Shown in pieces: positions 35,486 to 45,319 of a stretch of 64,000 nt of DNA. Below the pieces are notes generated by a model. That model did no database searches, was not told where the DNA came from, and worked only from the letters and a program-made list of their open reading frames with translations. The DNA lies in the NCBI GenBank assembly GCA_016744775.1, contig JADGDS010000001.1, positions 409,628 through 473,627 of the forward strand, in the 5' to 3' direction. The stretch is from Candidatus Marithrix sp. (GTDB taxonomy: Bacteria; Pseudomonadota; Gammaproteobacteria; Beggiatoales; Beggiatoaceae). Position 1 is the first letter of the stretch. Each line of letters opens with the position of its first letter. A program made the translations under genes and the position numbers.

Positions 35486-37600
35486 ATGCGTTTAAAATTA
35501 TTTTTATTGTTTCTAATTTTGTTATGGTTTGTATGGCATGTGAATAATATTTATTCACATACTTTGCCTAAAGAACTAGAGGGGCAAACTATTACTCTTA
35601 ATGGTACTATTATTGGTATTCCTAAAAAAGTCGAATCTAAGCAAAGATTTTGTAGTTGGCGTTTTACTTTTGCTCCAAAAGATTGGCATAACTATATTAG
35701 TTTAAGTTGGTCTAGTCAACCCCCCACCACATTACAACCCGGGCAAAAATGGCAATTCGCTGTGCGTTTAAAGCGCGTTCATGCGATGCAAAATCCCGGT
35801 GTTAGTAATTATTCTATGCTTTTGTTTCAAAAAGGAATTATTGGAACTGGTTCGATACAAGATGAGGCTAAACTTTTAAGTCAGCCTTCAAAGTTTAATA
35901 TAGATTATTGGCGTTATAAAATTATTAATGCAATACGGCAAGCCATCGGTGATCAGCCAAGTATGGGTATTTTAATTGGTTTAGCGGTGGGGGAACGACA
36001 ATGGATTAGTAAGGAGCAGCGGCAAGTTTTGGCAAAAACTGGTACCGCTCATTTAATCGCAATTTCTGGTTTGCATGTAGGTTTAATTGCGGCTCTGACT
36101 TTTATGTTGTTTTGGATTCTGCATCGTGTATTTAGATTGTATCCAAATTTTCTCACACGATTCATTCCTGCGCCGCTGTTTGCAGTGGTTTTAAGTTTGT
36201 TTGCTGCTACTTGTTATGCTCTGTTAGCAGGTTTTACTTTGCCAACTCAACGCGCTTTAATTATGCTGACTATTGCTGCATCGGCAATTTTATTGGCTCG
36301 TAATATTGCGATTTCACGTATTTTAGTTTTAACCTTGCTTATAGTATTAATATGGGATCCATTATCAATATTGTCAGCCGGATTTTGGTTATCATTTGGC
36401 GCAGTCGCGGTTATTTTATATGCTTTAAGTAATAGAAATGAAGCAAGATTATCAAAATTAAGTCGTTGGGGATTAAATAGTTGGCGCACTCAATGGGCAG
36501 TTACTTTGGGTTTAATTCCGATTGTATTGGCAATATTTGGCTATGTGTCTTTAACCAGTTTAGTAGCTAATGCTATTGCAATTCCTTGGGTAAGTTTTGT
36601 GATTGTGCCGCTGACTTTATTAGGTACTATTTTGATTTTAGTTGAACCGACGCTTGGTGGATTGTTATTAGAATTAGCGGCTAATATTTTTGATGCTTTA
36701 TGGATTTCTATCAGTTGGCTAGCAGATTTGCCAATTTGGCAACAACATACTCCGCCGCTATGGAGCGTTATAGTAGCAATGGTGGGTGTTGCTATTTTAC
36801 TATTACCGCGTGGTTTTCCAGCGCGTTGGATAGGTATATTTTGGTTATTGCCATTATTTCTTATACCGCCAGCTCAGCCAAAACATGGAGAAGTTTGGTT
36901 GGATTTATTAGATGTAGGACAAGGATTAGCGGCTGTAATACGTACAAAAAATTCTGTATTAGTATATGACACTGGACCAAAATTTTGTAGCGGCTTTAAT
37001 ACTGGAGAAGCTGTGATTGTGCCATTTTTACGCGCTCAAGGCATCAAAAAAATTGACAAATTAGTGATTAGTCATGGAGATAATGATCATATTGGTGGAA
37101 TGGCAAGCGTGTTAGAAAATTTAGCAGTTACTGAAAGGTTAATTGGGAAAAATTGTCAAAAGGGTCAAAATTGGCAAATAGATGGAGTACATTTTGAAAT
37201 TTTACATCCACCAGCCAATTATGCCGCTAAAAAAACCAATGATCATAGCTGCGTCTTAAAAGTGAGCGCGACAGGCGGAACCATATTATTGCCGGGAGAT
37301 ATTGAAAAACGATCAGAAAAATACCTAGTGAAACATGCTAACAAACAACTAAACTCAGACATACTAATAGTGCCACATCATGGTAGCAAAACCTCCTCAA
37401 CAGAAGCATTTTTAAATGCAGTAAATCCTAAAATTGCATTATTTTCTGTTGGTTATAGGAATAGATTTGGACATCCTAAACCCAAGGTTTTAGAAGCTTA
37501 TCGTAAACGTAATGTTAGGATATGGCAAACTGTAGAAAAAGGGGCTATTAGCTTTAGATTATTAAATGATGGTATTTCAGAGGCGGGTTTTGCTCGTTGA
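35486..37600 (+). CDS. comEC: DNA uptake channel ComEC/Rec2
   Basis: 704 residues. N-terminal helices and OB-like domain (LEGQTITLNGTIIGIP), then the competence domain with LIAISGLHVGLIAALTFML and many membrane helices (about residues 200-470). A C-terminal metallo-beta-lactamase-like domain follows (LLDVGQGLAAVIRTKNSVLV, SHGDNDHIGGM, LLPGDIE, VPHHGSKTSS). It is a full-length three-domain protein that transports single-stranded DNA across the inner membrane, so natural transformation is possible. The start is nearly back to back with mobB and has no strong ribosome site. A palindromic terminator follows. Confidence 0.95.
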   Translation: MRLKLFLLFLILLWFVWHVNNIYSHTLPKELEGQTITLNGTIIGIPKKVESKQRFCSWRFTFAPKDWHNYISLSWSSQPPTTLQPGQKWQFAVRLKRVHAMQNPGVSNYSMLLFQKGIIGTGSIQDEAKLLSQPSKFNIDYWRYKIINAIRQAIGDQPSMGILIGLAVGERQWISKEQRQVLAKTGTAHLIAISGLHVGLIAALTFMLFWILHRVFRLYPNFLTRFIPAPLFAVVLSLFAATCYALLAGFTLPTQRALIMLTIAASAILLARNIAISRILVLTLLIVLIWDPLSILSAGFWLSFGAVAVILYALSNRNEARLSKLSRWGLNSWRTQWAVTLGLIPIVLAIFGYVSLTSLVANAIAIPWVSFVIVPLTLLGTILILVEPTLGGLLLELAANIFDALWISISWLADLPIWQQHTPPLWSVIVAMVGVAILLLPRGFPARWIGIFWLLPLFLIPPAQPKHGEVWLDLLDVGQGLAAVIRTKNSVLVYDTGPKFCSGFNTGEAVIVPFLRAQGIKKIDKLVISHGDNDHIGGMASVLENLAVTERLIGKNCQKGQNWQIDGVHFEILHPPANYAAKKTNDHSCVLKVSATGGTILLPGDIEKRSEKYLVKHANKQLNSDILIVPHHGSKTSSTEAFLNAVNPKIALFSVGYRNRFGHPKPKVLEAYRKRNVRIWQTVEKGAISFRLLNDGISEAGFAR

Positions 37601-37604
37601 TTAA

Positions 37605-37642
37605 TTTTCTCGTTCCCACGCTGGAGCGTGGGAACGAGAAAA
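37605..37642. terminator. 38-bp perfect palindrome between convergent genes
   Basis: 18-bp arms (TTTTCTCGTTCCCACGCT) around GG; hence a T-run follows the hairpin on either strand. It lies between comEC and the convergent gene at 37670, an ideal bidirectional terminator. Its core equals the ends of the 296-bp element at 20575. Confidence 0.85.
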
Positions 37643-37669
37643 TCCTAAGCCTAATTTAGTAGTAAAAAT

Positions 37670-38227
37670 TTAGAATGACATAGAAATACCAATATTATAA
37701 GCTTTTGGAGCAGTATTATAGCCTGCTATGATACCAAATCTATTTATCTCATACATTACTTCCATATTAAAATTAAGCTGAGAATTTTCTTCTAAAGTTT
37801 TAATATCTTCCGACTCATCCAGACAGTTCCAACAATCAGAATCATTAAATATTAATGGTTTTTCATTCAATTCATCCCAACTATATCCAACTCCTGCTAA
37901 AAAAGTTAGTTGTTTAGTTGGAGAAAAAGTCAATCCTGCATTTATTAGCGTATAATCATAATATAATTTTGGGTTCTCATTTGCAAATTCGTTTACTGTT
38001 GCATCAAAGCCTATATATATTCCAATTTTTTCACTAATAAAATTTTTTATACCACCATATACTCCTAACATATCAGAAGAATCAAGAGTTTTATCTTTTA
38101 TTTCACTACTAATGTTAGGTGTAAAACTAATAGCTATAAATCTATTGTTATTCGTATCAGCAAATACTACAGGGGTTATATTCGCAACTATTAAACTTAA
38201 TAAAAAAAATTTTTTTAGTTTTTTCAT
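37670..38227 (-). CDS. Putative outer-membrane beta-barrel protein
   Basis: 185 residues. Signal peptide (ends TPVVFA). Alternating strands (IGIYIGFDATVNEF, YTLINAGLTFSPTKQLTFLA then GVGYSW, FGIIAGYN) and a C-terminal Phe after a terminal strand (YNIGISMSF) fit an eight-stranded barrel of the OmpA/OmpW kind. A periplasmic or external loop has two cysteines (DCWNCLDES). No specific family is assigned. It is 28 bp downstream of the CHAP gene on the same strand and may share its transcript. Confidence 0.6.
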   Translation of the reverse strand: MKKLKKFFLLSLIVANITPVVFADTNNNRFIAISFTPNISSEIKDKTLDSSDMLGVYGGIKNFISEKIGIYIGFDATVNEFANENPKLYYDYTLINAGLTFSPTKQLTFLAGVGYSWDELNEKPLIFNDSDCWNCLDESEDIKTLEENSQLNFNMEVMYEINRFGIIAGYNTAPKAYNIGISMSF

Positions 38228-38255
38228 ATCTTACTGATTCTTGATGAAATCAATG

Positions 38256-39080
38256 TTATTTTTTATAGCGGAATTTATTAGAAGCTGGATAAATCCAACC
38301 CGAAATCAATCCGCCGTTGATATTTTTATTATCTGTCGTACCTACATCCAATAATCGGTAGCCTCCGCCAATATTAAACAGACGGATTTGTCGCGCAAAT
38401 TTTTCAGGATTATCCCAAGCCAGATTGTTATAATTCTGCTCAGCTAAAGATACTGTCCCTTTTTCTAAATCGACATCTACAACAACGGCGACATGCCCAT
38501 GTCGCCACTTCGGATCATCCATATTTGGATAATAGATAATCAAATCTCCGCGCTGAGGCGCACGTTTAGCGGAACCATTAATAGAACGCGCTAACGGAAA
38601 ATTAATATTAGTATAAATCTCTTTCCCTTCTGTTAAATAGATAATTTCATGAGCACTATCAATATCGCCGAAGGTAATACCCTGATTTTTCATCCACCAG
38701 CGTCTTGCATACTCTACACATTGATATATTAAGCCAATGTAATGTAAATCTTGATTATTAGGGTTGGTTTTGTGAATAGAAACATCCTTATTATTAAGAT
38801 TCAAAAATGAGTATTTGAATTGTATGCAAGTAGATTTACAATTGGAAAATGCTTTCACATCATCAACCAGCCCTAATATTGTACCAACAGGGGTGACACA
38901 ATCCGATTGACAAGATAGCTGACTTTCCTCCTTTGAAGGAGGAGGCGGCGGGGGCTTTGGTAGCAAACCATATCCATCAGTATTAGGGATGATTACTACA
39001 TCATCTTTTGCTAATGTCTGAACACTAGTTAATATCATGATGATGTAAAGGAAGATACTGTAATTGTGTTTAATGTTCAT
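38256..39080 (-). CDS. Secreted CHAP-domain amidase (glutathionylspermidine-amidase-like)
   Basis: 274 residues. N-terminal hydrophobic signal (YSIFLYIIMILTSVQTLA), a Pro-rich stretch (LPKPPPPPPSKEE) and a Cys-containing linker (SCQSDCVTPVG, NCKSTC). The CHAP domain has catalytic Cys in YQCVEYARRWWMKNQG, the histidine in WRHGHVAVVVDVD and the acidic residue in AEQNYNN. The spacing resembles the amidase half of glutathionylspermidine synthetase/amidase. Export suggests action on peptidoglycan or external amides instead of cytoplasmic glutathionylspermidine. That function is inferred. Confidence 0.78.
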   Translation of the reverse strand: MNIKHNYSIFLYIIMILTSVQTLAKDDVVIIPNTDGYGLLPKPPPPPPSKEESQLSCQSDCVTPVGTILGLVDDVKAFSNCKSTCIQFKYSFLNLNNKDVSIHKTNPNNQDLHYIGLIYQCVEYARRWWMKNQGITFGDIDSAHEIIYLTEGKEIYTNINFPLARSINGSAKRAPQRGDLIIYYPNMDDPKWRHGHVAVVVDVDLEKGTVSLAEQNYNNLAWDNPEKFARQIRLFNIGGGYRLLDVGTTDNKNINGGLISGWIYPASNKFRYKK

Positions 39081-39116
39081 AATTTCACCTTAAGTAGAAA
39101 TAATGTTTTTCATAGT

Positions 39117-39794
39117 TTATTGAAAATTACTCAATTTTGTAATATTGTAATTTACTTTTCCATCTTCCATAATCTCCACAATTGATTGATTTATTAACTC
39201 TTTAAATACATGTTCTGCAACTGACGGCATACCTTTAAATTTACTATGAATAGTATTCATTAAGCTATCCTTTTTCGCAGGTTTGCCTACAATATTTATT
39301 AAATATTTACAATAAGTAGTCAATGAATCATTATTTATATTTGATAGGGTGTTATTCTTTTTTTTCACACTCCCAATGCGTTCTGCGGAACGCCCTTCAC
39401 TTTTCAATAATTCAATAGTATGATCTAAGTCATTATCATTAGAGACAATTATAAAGTGTGTTTCTTTAGGTAAACGCTCCATTAACATGCCAGAAAAAAA
39501 ACAAATTCCAAAATCTGCTGAATTTTTGGTTGCAGTTTTCATTTTGATTATTTTTAATCTATTCTCATTAATAGCGATTGCTAAAGTATTTAACCAATCT
39601 AGTGGAATTTTGGGGCAGTTATTTTGTGCATAACAAATAAAAACTTGACTAAAATTTATTAAATTGCTTTGCAGTTGTTTAATTTGAGTTGGACAATTTT
39701 CAATGTCAATTAATAATACGGTATTTTGATGTGATATAGTTGTTTCAGATACAGATTCTTCTAATTCAGGTGCTTTAAATTCTTCAATATACAT
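39117..39794 (-). CDS. PIN-like/NYN domain protein with C-terminal winged-helix-like region
   Basis: 225 residues. VLLIDIENCPTQIKQLQ at residue 27 carries the first acidic residue. ADFGICFFSGML and FIIVSNDNDLDHTIELLKSE carry the other conserved Asp/Asn residues of PIN-like nucleases. The C-terminal 60 residues (SLMNTIHSKFKGMPSVAEHV, FKELINQSIVEIMEDGKVNY) look like a small helical nucleic-acid-binding domain. Likely an RNase. It lies just downstream of the DUF262/ATPase/PLD-like operon on the same strand, separated by a 38-bp repeat containing a possible promoter. Confidence 0.75.
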   Translation of the reverse strand: MYIEEFKAPELEESVSETTISHQNTVLLIDIENCPTQIKQLQSNLINFSQVFICYAQNNCPKIPLDWLNTLAIAINENRLKIIKMKTATKNSADFGICFFSGMLMERLPKETHFIIVSNDNDLDHTIELLKSEGRSAERIGSVKKKNNTLSNINNDSLTTYCKYLINIVGKPAKKDSLMNTIHSKFKGMPSVAEHVFKELINQSIVEIMEDGKVNYNITKLSNFQ

Positions 39795-39797
39795 AAC

Positions 39798-39835
39798 AAA
39801 TTATTAATTATAGCTTATGTAGTGCCTGTCTGCAC
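39798..39835. repeat. 38-bp repeat with TATAAT, copy 1
   Basis: Matches 44089-44126 at 36 of 38 positions (by eye). On the minus strand it reads GGCACTACATAAGC then TATAAT, upstream of the PIN-like gene start at 39794. It may be a mobile promoter. The inner 14 bases also abut the EamA stub at 2964. Confidence 0.75.
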
Positions 39836-39850
39836 CTTTTGATATTTCGA

Positions 39851-40546
39851 TCATAAGCACCGGTTTCTTACAATATAGGAAAAATCTTTATTTTCATCAA
39901 ATAAATAGTCAAAACCACTGGTTAAAATAATTTCTATGTTATTATCAATTAATAAATATCTATCGTGATAATTATTATAAATATTTTTACTATCTTGTTG
40001 AATTTTCCAATCCTTACATTCTTTTTTTAAGTTACTTATTTGTATTTGAGATAATTGCCCATCTTTATAAATTATATTCAGTTTCTTTTGAGGCAATATC
40101 TTAGATATTTTTTGAATAACTTTATCATTCATATGTTTATCATAGATAAAAATATATTTAGCATTTCTACATAAGGCTTTTATATGTTTAATAGTTTTCT
40201 CACGGCTTTCATTTTTATTATAGGTAGCGGTAAAATTTCTTTCTATTCTATCAGCATTAATATTTATATAAGGGTAATCATTTCTTTCAGTGTTTAAAAT
40301 TAATTTGTATTTAGTTTTTTCGCAAAGTTCTTCTAATGTTTGAGTTTTATATCCAGCTTTGGCTAAAGTACTTGCTAATCTTGTATCATTTAGTTTTATT
40401 CGTTGTAATTGTGCAGTATTCGTTAATTGACCTCCCGTATAATAATTGAATAGTTTTTCTATAATCTTTTTATTAAAATCAGCAGAACGTTTAAATTTAT
40501 AGAATTCTTTTAATAATTCATCACTTAAAACGATTTTATATTGCAT
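39851..40546 (-). CDS. PLD-like phosphodiesterase-fold protein (third gene of putative defence operon)
   Basis: 231 residues. The C-terminal part has IYNNYHDRYLLIDNNIEIIL, then TSGFDYLFDENKDFSYIVR. This resembles the end of phospholipase-D-like proteins, with HDR where HxK is expected, so catalysis is uncertain. The N-terminal half (helical, RIKLNDTRLASTLAKAGYKT) is not recognised. The ATG is 3 bp after the ATPase gene's stop, so it is translated with it. It may be a sensor or effector of the module. Confidence 0.65.
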   Translation of the reverse strand: MQYKIVLSDELLKEFYKFKRSADFNKKIIEKLFNYYTGGQLTNTAQLQRIKLNDTRLASTLAKAGYKTQTLEELCEKTKYKLILNTERNDYPYININADRIERNFTATYNKNESREKTIKHIKALCRNAKYIFIYDKHMNDKVIQKISKILPQKKLNIIYKDGQLSQIQISNLKKECKDWKIQQDSKNIYNNYHDRYLLIDNNIEIILTSGFDYLFDENKDFSYIVRNRCL

Positions 40547-40549
40547 ATA

Positions 40550-41554
40550 TTATCCAATTTGTAAAAGTTCTTCTAATGTAGAATCAAAAAAACTTGTTGG
40601 AAAATTAATGACTTCATTATCTTCATTAATAAAATGTCCATTTTTATTAATTTCTATTTTTTCAAAAGGTTTTTGTGAATCCTGCTTGTAATAAATTATT
40701 ACATCTGTATTATTAATACGATTTTCATGTATTTCATAAGTAACTCTATTGATTAAATTTTCACAATGTGTTTCCAGCACAACTTGAATACTGTTACTTG
40801 CAATAAAGGCAAAAAATTCCCCAAGTTTAGCTTGAGCTTTAGGATATAAATGAATTTCCGGATTTTCAAGAAGTAAAACATTAGTTTTTTTAGCTAGTAA
40901 ACAAACAATTAAAATTTTAACTAAATAGCTAGTTCCAGCACCCAAACTATCAGGTGATATTTGTTCAAGTCCATTAAATTTATAACTGACTTTGACATGA
41001 TTATAACCAACTTTTTCTGTAATTAGTTCCATTTCCACATCTAAAATATAACTTAACCAATAATCAATATTAGTTTGTAATGTATCTGAAAATTCACTTT
41101 TCCTGAGAAATGTTTCAATAACATTGCTTTTATTTTGTTCATAATAACTAAAAATAAATTCACCATTTTTACCTATTTTATTTTCACTGCTATAGATAGC
41201 AAATTCTTCAGGTCCTAATCTATTAGCACTTATATAAAAAATATCTTGTTCATTAGTAAAATTTAGTAAGGTTCCTAGTTTATTTATGCCATCAATATTT
41301 TTAGTTAAACTAATACCATTTATATCAATTGAAAATTCTTTTGCATTTAGGTATTTATTTCTATTATTAGTAAAATCCAGCATATTTTCTAATAAGAATT
41401 TTTTCTCACCAAAATAATGAGACATTAATAAAATGCTTTGAATAACAGAAGATTTACCCGCAGAATTTAAACCTGTTAAAATGGTTAAATTCTTAAAAGT
41501 AAAAGATTCATCACCAATACATTTGAATCGTTTAATTTTTAAGTTATTTATCAT
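40550..41554 (-). CDS. AAA/ABC-type ATPase (DUF3696-like, SMC/OLD-like)
   Basis: 334 residues. Walker A GLNSAGKSSVIQSILL at residues 28-43, the signature-like ISPDSLGAGTSYLVKIL, Walker B VLLLENPEIHLYPKAQAKL and the switch histidine in VVLETHCENLINRV. A FTNEQDIFYISANRLGP segment and the C-terminal region fit the AAA_15/AAA_21 family with DUF3696, widespread in phage-defence loci. It overlaps the DUF262 gene by 4 bp (ATGA) and directly precedes the PLD-like gene. No TOPRIM nuclease domain follows, unlike OLD proteins. Confidence 0.85.
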   Translation of the reverse strand: MINNLKIKRFKCIGDESFTFKNLTILTGLNSAGKSSVIQSILLMSHYFGEKKFLLENMLDFTNNRNKYLNAKEFSIDINGISLTKNIDGINKLGTLLNFTNEQDIFYISANRLGPEEFAIYSSENKIGKNGEFIFSYYEQNKSNVIETFLRKSEFSDTLQTNIDYWLSYILDVEMELITEKVGYNHVKVSYKFNGLEQISPDSLGAGTSYLVKILIVCLLAKKTNVLLLENPEIHLYPKAQAKLGEFFAFIASNSIQVVLETHCENLINRVTYEIHENRINNTDVIIYYKQDSQKPFEKIEINKNGHFINEDNEVINFPTSFFDSTLEELLQIG

Positions 41555-42603
41555 GATAATAATTTTTCTCTTAATTCTTTAATTTTCTTAAAACGGTAGG
41601 CAACATTAGTTGAACTGTCTATTCTGCTCAAGAAAGTTCCGCTTTGTTCAAATTCTGATTTTAGATGTTCTACTTCTTTTTTAACTAAATCTTTATCAAG
41701 ATTTCCAATATCTTTATAGCTAAATAAATATGCCATTATTTCAAATAATGCCATAGTAATCGGTTTAGTAGATTTAGCTGTTTTGGCGAATCTAAACCCA
41801 TTTTCACCAATAAATTTATAACTATTAAACATTGCAGTTTCAAATACATGTTCTATTTTTTCAATTCTGTCGTCATTTAACTTATTAATAAATTTCATTG
41901 TCTTAGCTAGAAAATCATCAATATCACTTTTATATTCAATATTGTCTAGCCAATTTTCATATAACATATAAAAAGATAAAAACCTTAAAACGATATATTT
42001 ATCTTTCATTCTTTTGTTGTTTATGCCATTACCGGTAGCCTGTTTAAAACAGTCAAATTCAACTAAATTATCTAATAATTTTGTTGCTTTACCTTGATAT
42101 AAAGCATTTCGCATTTCTTGATGATTTAATTGAGTGCCACCACGATTAACTCGATCAAAAATATCAAATTTTACTTTTTCTGGTGTAGGTGGTTGAATTA
42201 CATAAACAAGCAATTGATAATCTTCCATCATACCTTGAAGAAGCGGTTCTAAATCTTGAAAATATTTAGCATTTTGCTCTTCTAAAATCTTTAGATTGTT
42301 TAATTTAAAATCACCATCAATAAAACTAAAAAAAGTACTTAATCTTTGACGACCATCCACAACTTGTCTTTTACCATCCTGATCCTCAAAAAAATACAGA
42401 ATTGGAATAGGAATACCCATTAAAACTGATTCAATTAATTCACTTTTTTGCTTAGTATTCCAAACATCATTTCTCTGAAAATTCGGTTCTATAATGATCT
42501 TTTGACGTTTATCATATTGTCTTTTTAAATCATAAATACTAAATTGCTCTTTAGATATTTTAACTGTCGCGTTGGGATAAATATCAGTTTGTTCTTCAGT
42601 CAT
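41551..42603 (-). CDS. DUF262 (ParB/Srx-like) protein, first gene of putative defence operon
   Basis: 350 residues. FQRNDVW at 42-48, LIESVLMGIPIPILYFFEDQ, VDGRQRLST at 82-90 (the DGQQR-type motif) and FDRVNRGGTQLNHQEMRNAL are diagnostic of DUF262. These domains power nucleotide-dependent DNA cleavage in GmrSD and BrxU systems. Here the DUF1524 HNH nuclease partner is missing; the C-terminal half is helical and unrecognised. It is the first gene of a tight operon with the ATPase and PLD-like protein. Confidence 0.85.
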   Translation of the reverse strand: MTEEQTDIYPNATVKISKEQFSIYDLKRQYDKRQKIIIEPNFQRNDVWNTKQKSELIESVLMGIPIPILYFFEDQDGKRQVVDGRQRLSTFFSFIDGDFKLNNLKILEEQNAKYFQDLEPLLQGMMEDYQLLVYVIQPPTPEKVKFDIFDRVNRGGTQLNHQEMRNALYQGKATKLLDNLVEFDCFKQATGNGINNKRMKDKYIVLRFLSFYMLYENWLDNIEYKSDIDDFLAKTMKFINKLNDDRIEKIEHVFETAMFNSYKFIGENGFRFAKTAKSTKPITMALFEIMAYLFSYKDIGNLDKDLVKKEVEHLKSEFEQSGTFLSRIDSSTNVAYRFKKIKELREKLLS

Positions 42604-42632
42604 ATATTTAAATACTGTAGTGGGTTTGTTAA

Positions 42633-42652
42633 GGTGGGTTTAGCTACCCACC
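42633..42652. repeat. Degenerate GTAGGGTGGG-family hairpin
   Basis: GGTGGGT (42633-42639) pairs with ACCCACC (42646-42652), and CCTAC follows. It is a shortened relative of the 77-bp repeats at 15546 and 20745, lying between purB and the DUF262 gene (same strand), downstream of purB. Confidence 0.6.
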
Positions 42653-42710
42653 CTACATGAAAAATTAACATCATACAATGTAACGCTAGTAAATTATGAT
42701 GTTATCGCTT

Positions 42711-44126
<1,416 letters not shown>

Positions 44127-44151
44127 AAATTGTGGATATGTAATACAATGT

Positions 44152-44169
44152 AATGTACAATTGTACATT
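44152..44169. promoter_or_regulatory. Candidate toxin-antitoxin operator (TGTACA palindrome)
   Basis: A perfect 18-bp palindrome, AATGTACAATTGTACATT, 14 bp before the toxin ATG. It contains two TGTACA hexamers, the core recognised by YefM-YoeB repressors. The antitoxin two genes on is Phd/YefM-like, so autoregulation through this site is likely. A TACAAT inside the site may be the -10 element. Confidence 0.7.
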
Positions 44170-44183
44170 TAACTTAAAAAAAC

Positions 44184-44582
44184 ATGAATATTACAATAGA
44201 TACTTCTGCTCTCATTGCTGTTATTATAAATGAACCAGAAAAAAAGAAAATCATAGAAATTACTACTGGTTGCCGTTTAATTTTTTGTCCAAATTCAGTT
44301 TACTGGGAAATTGGAAATGCCTTTTCGGCAATGTTAAAACGCAAACGAATAACATTAGAACAAGTAAAACTTGCGACTGATGAATTTAGAAAGATTCCAA
44401 TTCAATTTATTGATGTTAATCTTAATTCAACGATGGAGCTTGTAAATAAATTTCATATTTATGCATATGACGCTTATCTTATAAGATGTGCTCAGCAAAG
44501 CAATACTCCATTATTAACTTTAGATAAAAAACTAATTGATGTCGCAAAATCTGCTGGTATCGAAGTTTTAGAGGTGAATTAA
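44184..44582 (+). CDS. PIN-domain toxin (VapC-like)
   Basis: 132 residues, typical VapC length. It has acidic residues in ITIDTSALIAVIINEPE, the glutamate in NSVYWEIGNAF, then AYDAYLIRCAQQ and LLTLDKKLIDVAKSAGIEVL. Probable Mg-dependent RNase. The toxin gene precedes its antitoxin, reversed from the usual vapBC order, and the partner is Phd/YefM-like instead of VapB-like. It is preceded by the TGTACA operator. Confidence 0.88.
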   Translation: MNITIDTSALIAVIINEPEKKKIIEITTGCRLIFCPNSVYWEIGNAFSAMLKRKRITLEQVKLATDEFRKIPIQFIDVNLNSTMELVNKFHIYAYDAYLIRCAQQSNTPLLTLDKKLIDVAKSAGIEVLEVN

Positions 44583-44584
44583 TT

Positions 44585-44806
44585 ATGAGAACTTATACTT
44601 TTTCCGAGGCTAGGCAAAATTTTGCTTTGATTCTTGATCAAGCACAACAGGAAGGTAGTATTCAAATTAATAGAAGAGATGGGCAAGCATTTATTCTTAA
44701 ACCTACTCCAATACTTGGTTCTCCATTAGATATTAAAGGTATAAGTCTGAATATTACTACTGATGAAATAATTGATTTTGTTAGAGAAAGCAGAGAAAGA
44801 ATATAA
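44585..44806 (+). CDS. Phd/YefM-type antitoxin
   Basis: 73 residues. TFSEARQNFALILDQAQQEG and INRRDGQAFILKP are the Phd/YefM DNA-binding fold. The short C-terminal tail (ITTDEIIDFVRESRERI) would wrap the toxin. It begins 2 bp after the toxin stop and ends 5 bp before dctQ, so the TRAP permease genes may be read from the same promoter. Confidence 0.88.
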   Translation: MRTYTFSEARQNFALILDQAQQEGSIQINRRDGQAFILKPTPILGSPLDIKGISLNITTDEIIDFVRESRERI

Positions 44807-44811
44807 AAAAT

Positions 44812-45318
44812 ATGTTTATCAAAACAATCAATCAATTCACAGAACTAACAGGGCGTTTAGTCGCTTGGTTAGTTTTATTTATGACTTTAATCATTGTATA
44901 TGATGTTACTACAAGATACCTATTTTCTATAGGTTCTGTAGGATTGCAAGAATTGCAATGGCATTTGTTTAGTCTAATTTTTTTACTTGGTGCCGCTTAT
45001 ACTTTAAAACATGATGGGCATGTACGAGTAGATATAATTTATCAAGGGCGTTGGATGAATGATGAATCACGCGCTTGGGTTAATATTATAGGTGGATTAC
45101 TATTTTTAGTGCCATTTTGTTTATTGATCATAAATGCTTCATGGCAGTTTGTTTATAATGCCTTTCTGTTTCAAGAAACATCTCCTGATGCTGGGGGTTT
45201 AGCTTACCGTTTTTTAATTAAAGCGGCAATTCCTATTGGTTTTAGTTTATTATTATTACAAGGTATTGCTAATATTATTACTAATATAATCTATTTAGTT
45301 GAGTCTCAAGGAGAATAG
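44812..45318 (+). CDS. dctQ: TRAP transporter small permease DctQ
   Basis: 168 residues with four membrane helices. RYLFSIGSVGLQELQWHLFS and FLLGAAYTLKHDGHVRVDII are family-typical. It forms the small membrane subunit of a sodium-driven TRAP importer with DctM, 1 bp downstream. No DctP solute-binding protein gene lies beside them, so the substrate cannot be guessed; the binding protein must be encoded elsewhere. Confidence 0.93.
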   Translation: MFIKTINQFTELTGRLVAWLVLFMTLIIVYDVTTRYLFSIGSVGLQELQWHLFSLIFLLGAAYTLKHDGHVRVDIIYQGRWMNDESRAWVNIIGGLLFLVPFCLLIINASWQFVYNAFLFQETSPDAGGLAYRFLIKAAIPIGFSLLLLQGIANIITNIIYLVESQGE

Positions 45319-45319
45319 T

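Noticed and set aside
39798..39835. TGGCAC-like hexamer in the 38-bp repeats read as a sigma-54 promoter
   Set aside because: Only one copy has TGGCAC and the TTGC element is absent at the required distance; TATAAT fits sigma-70 better.
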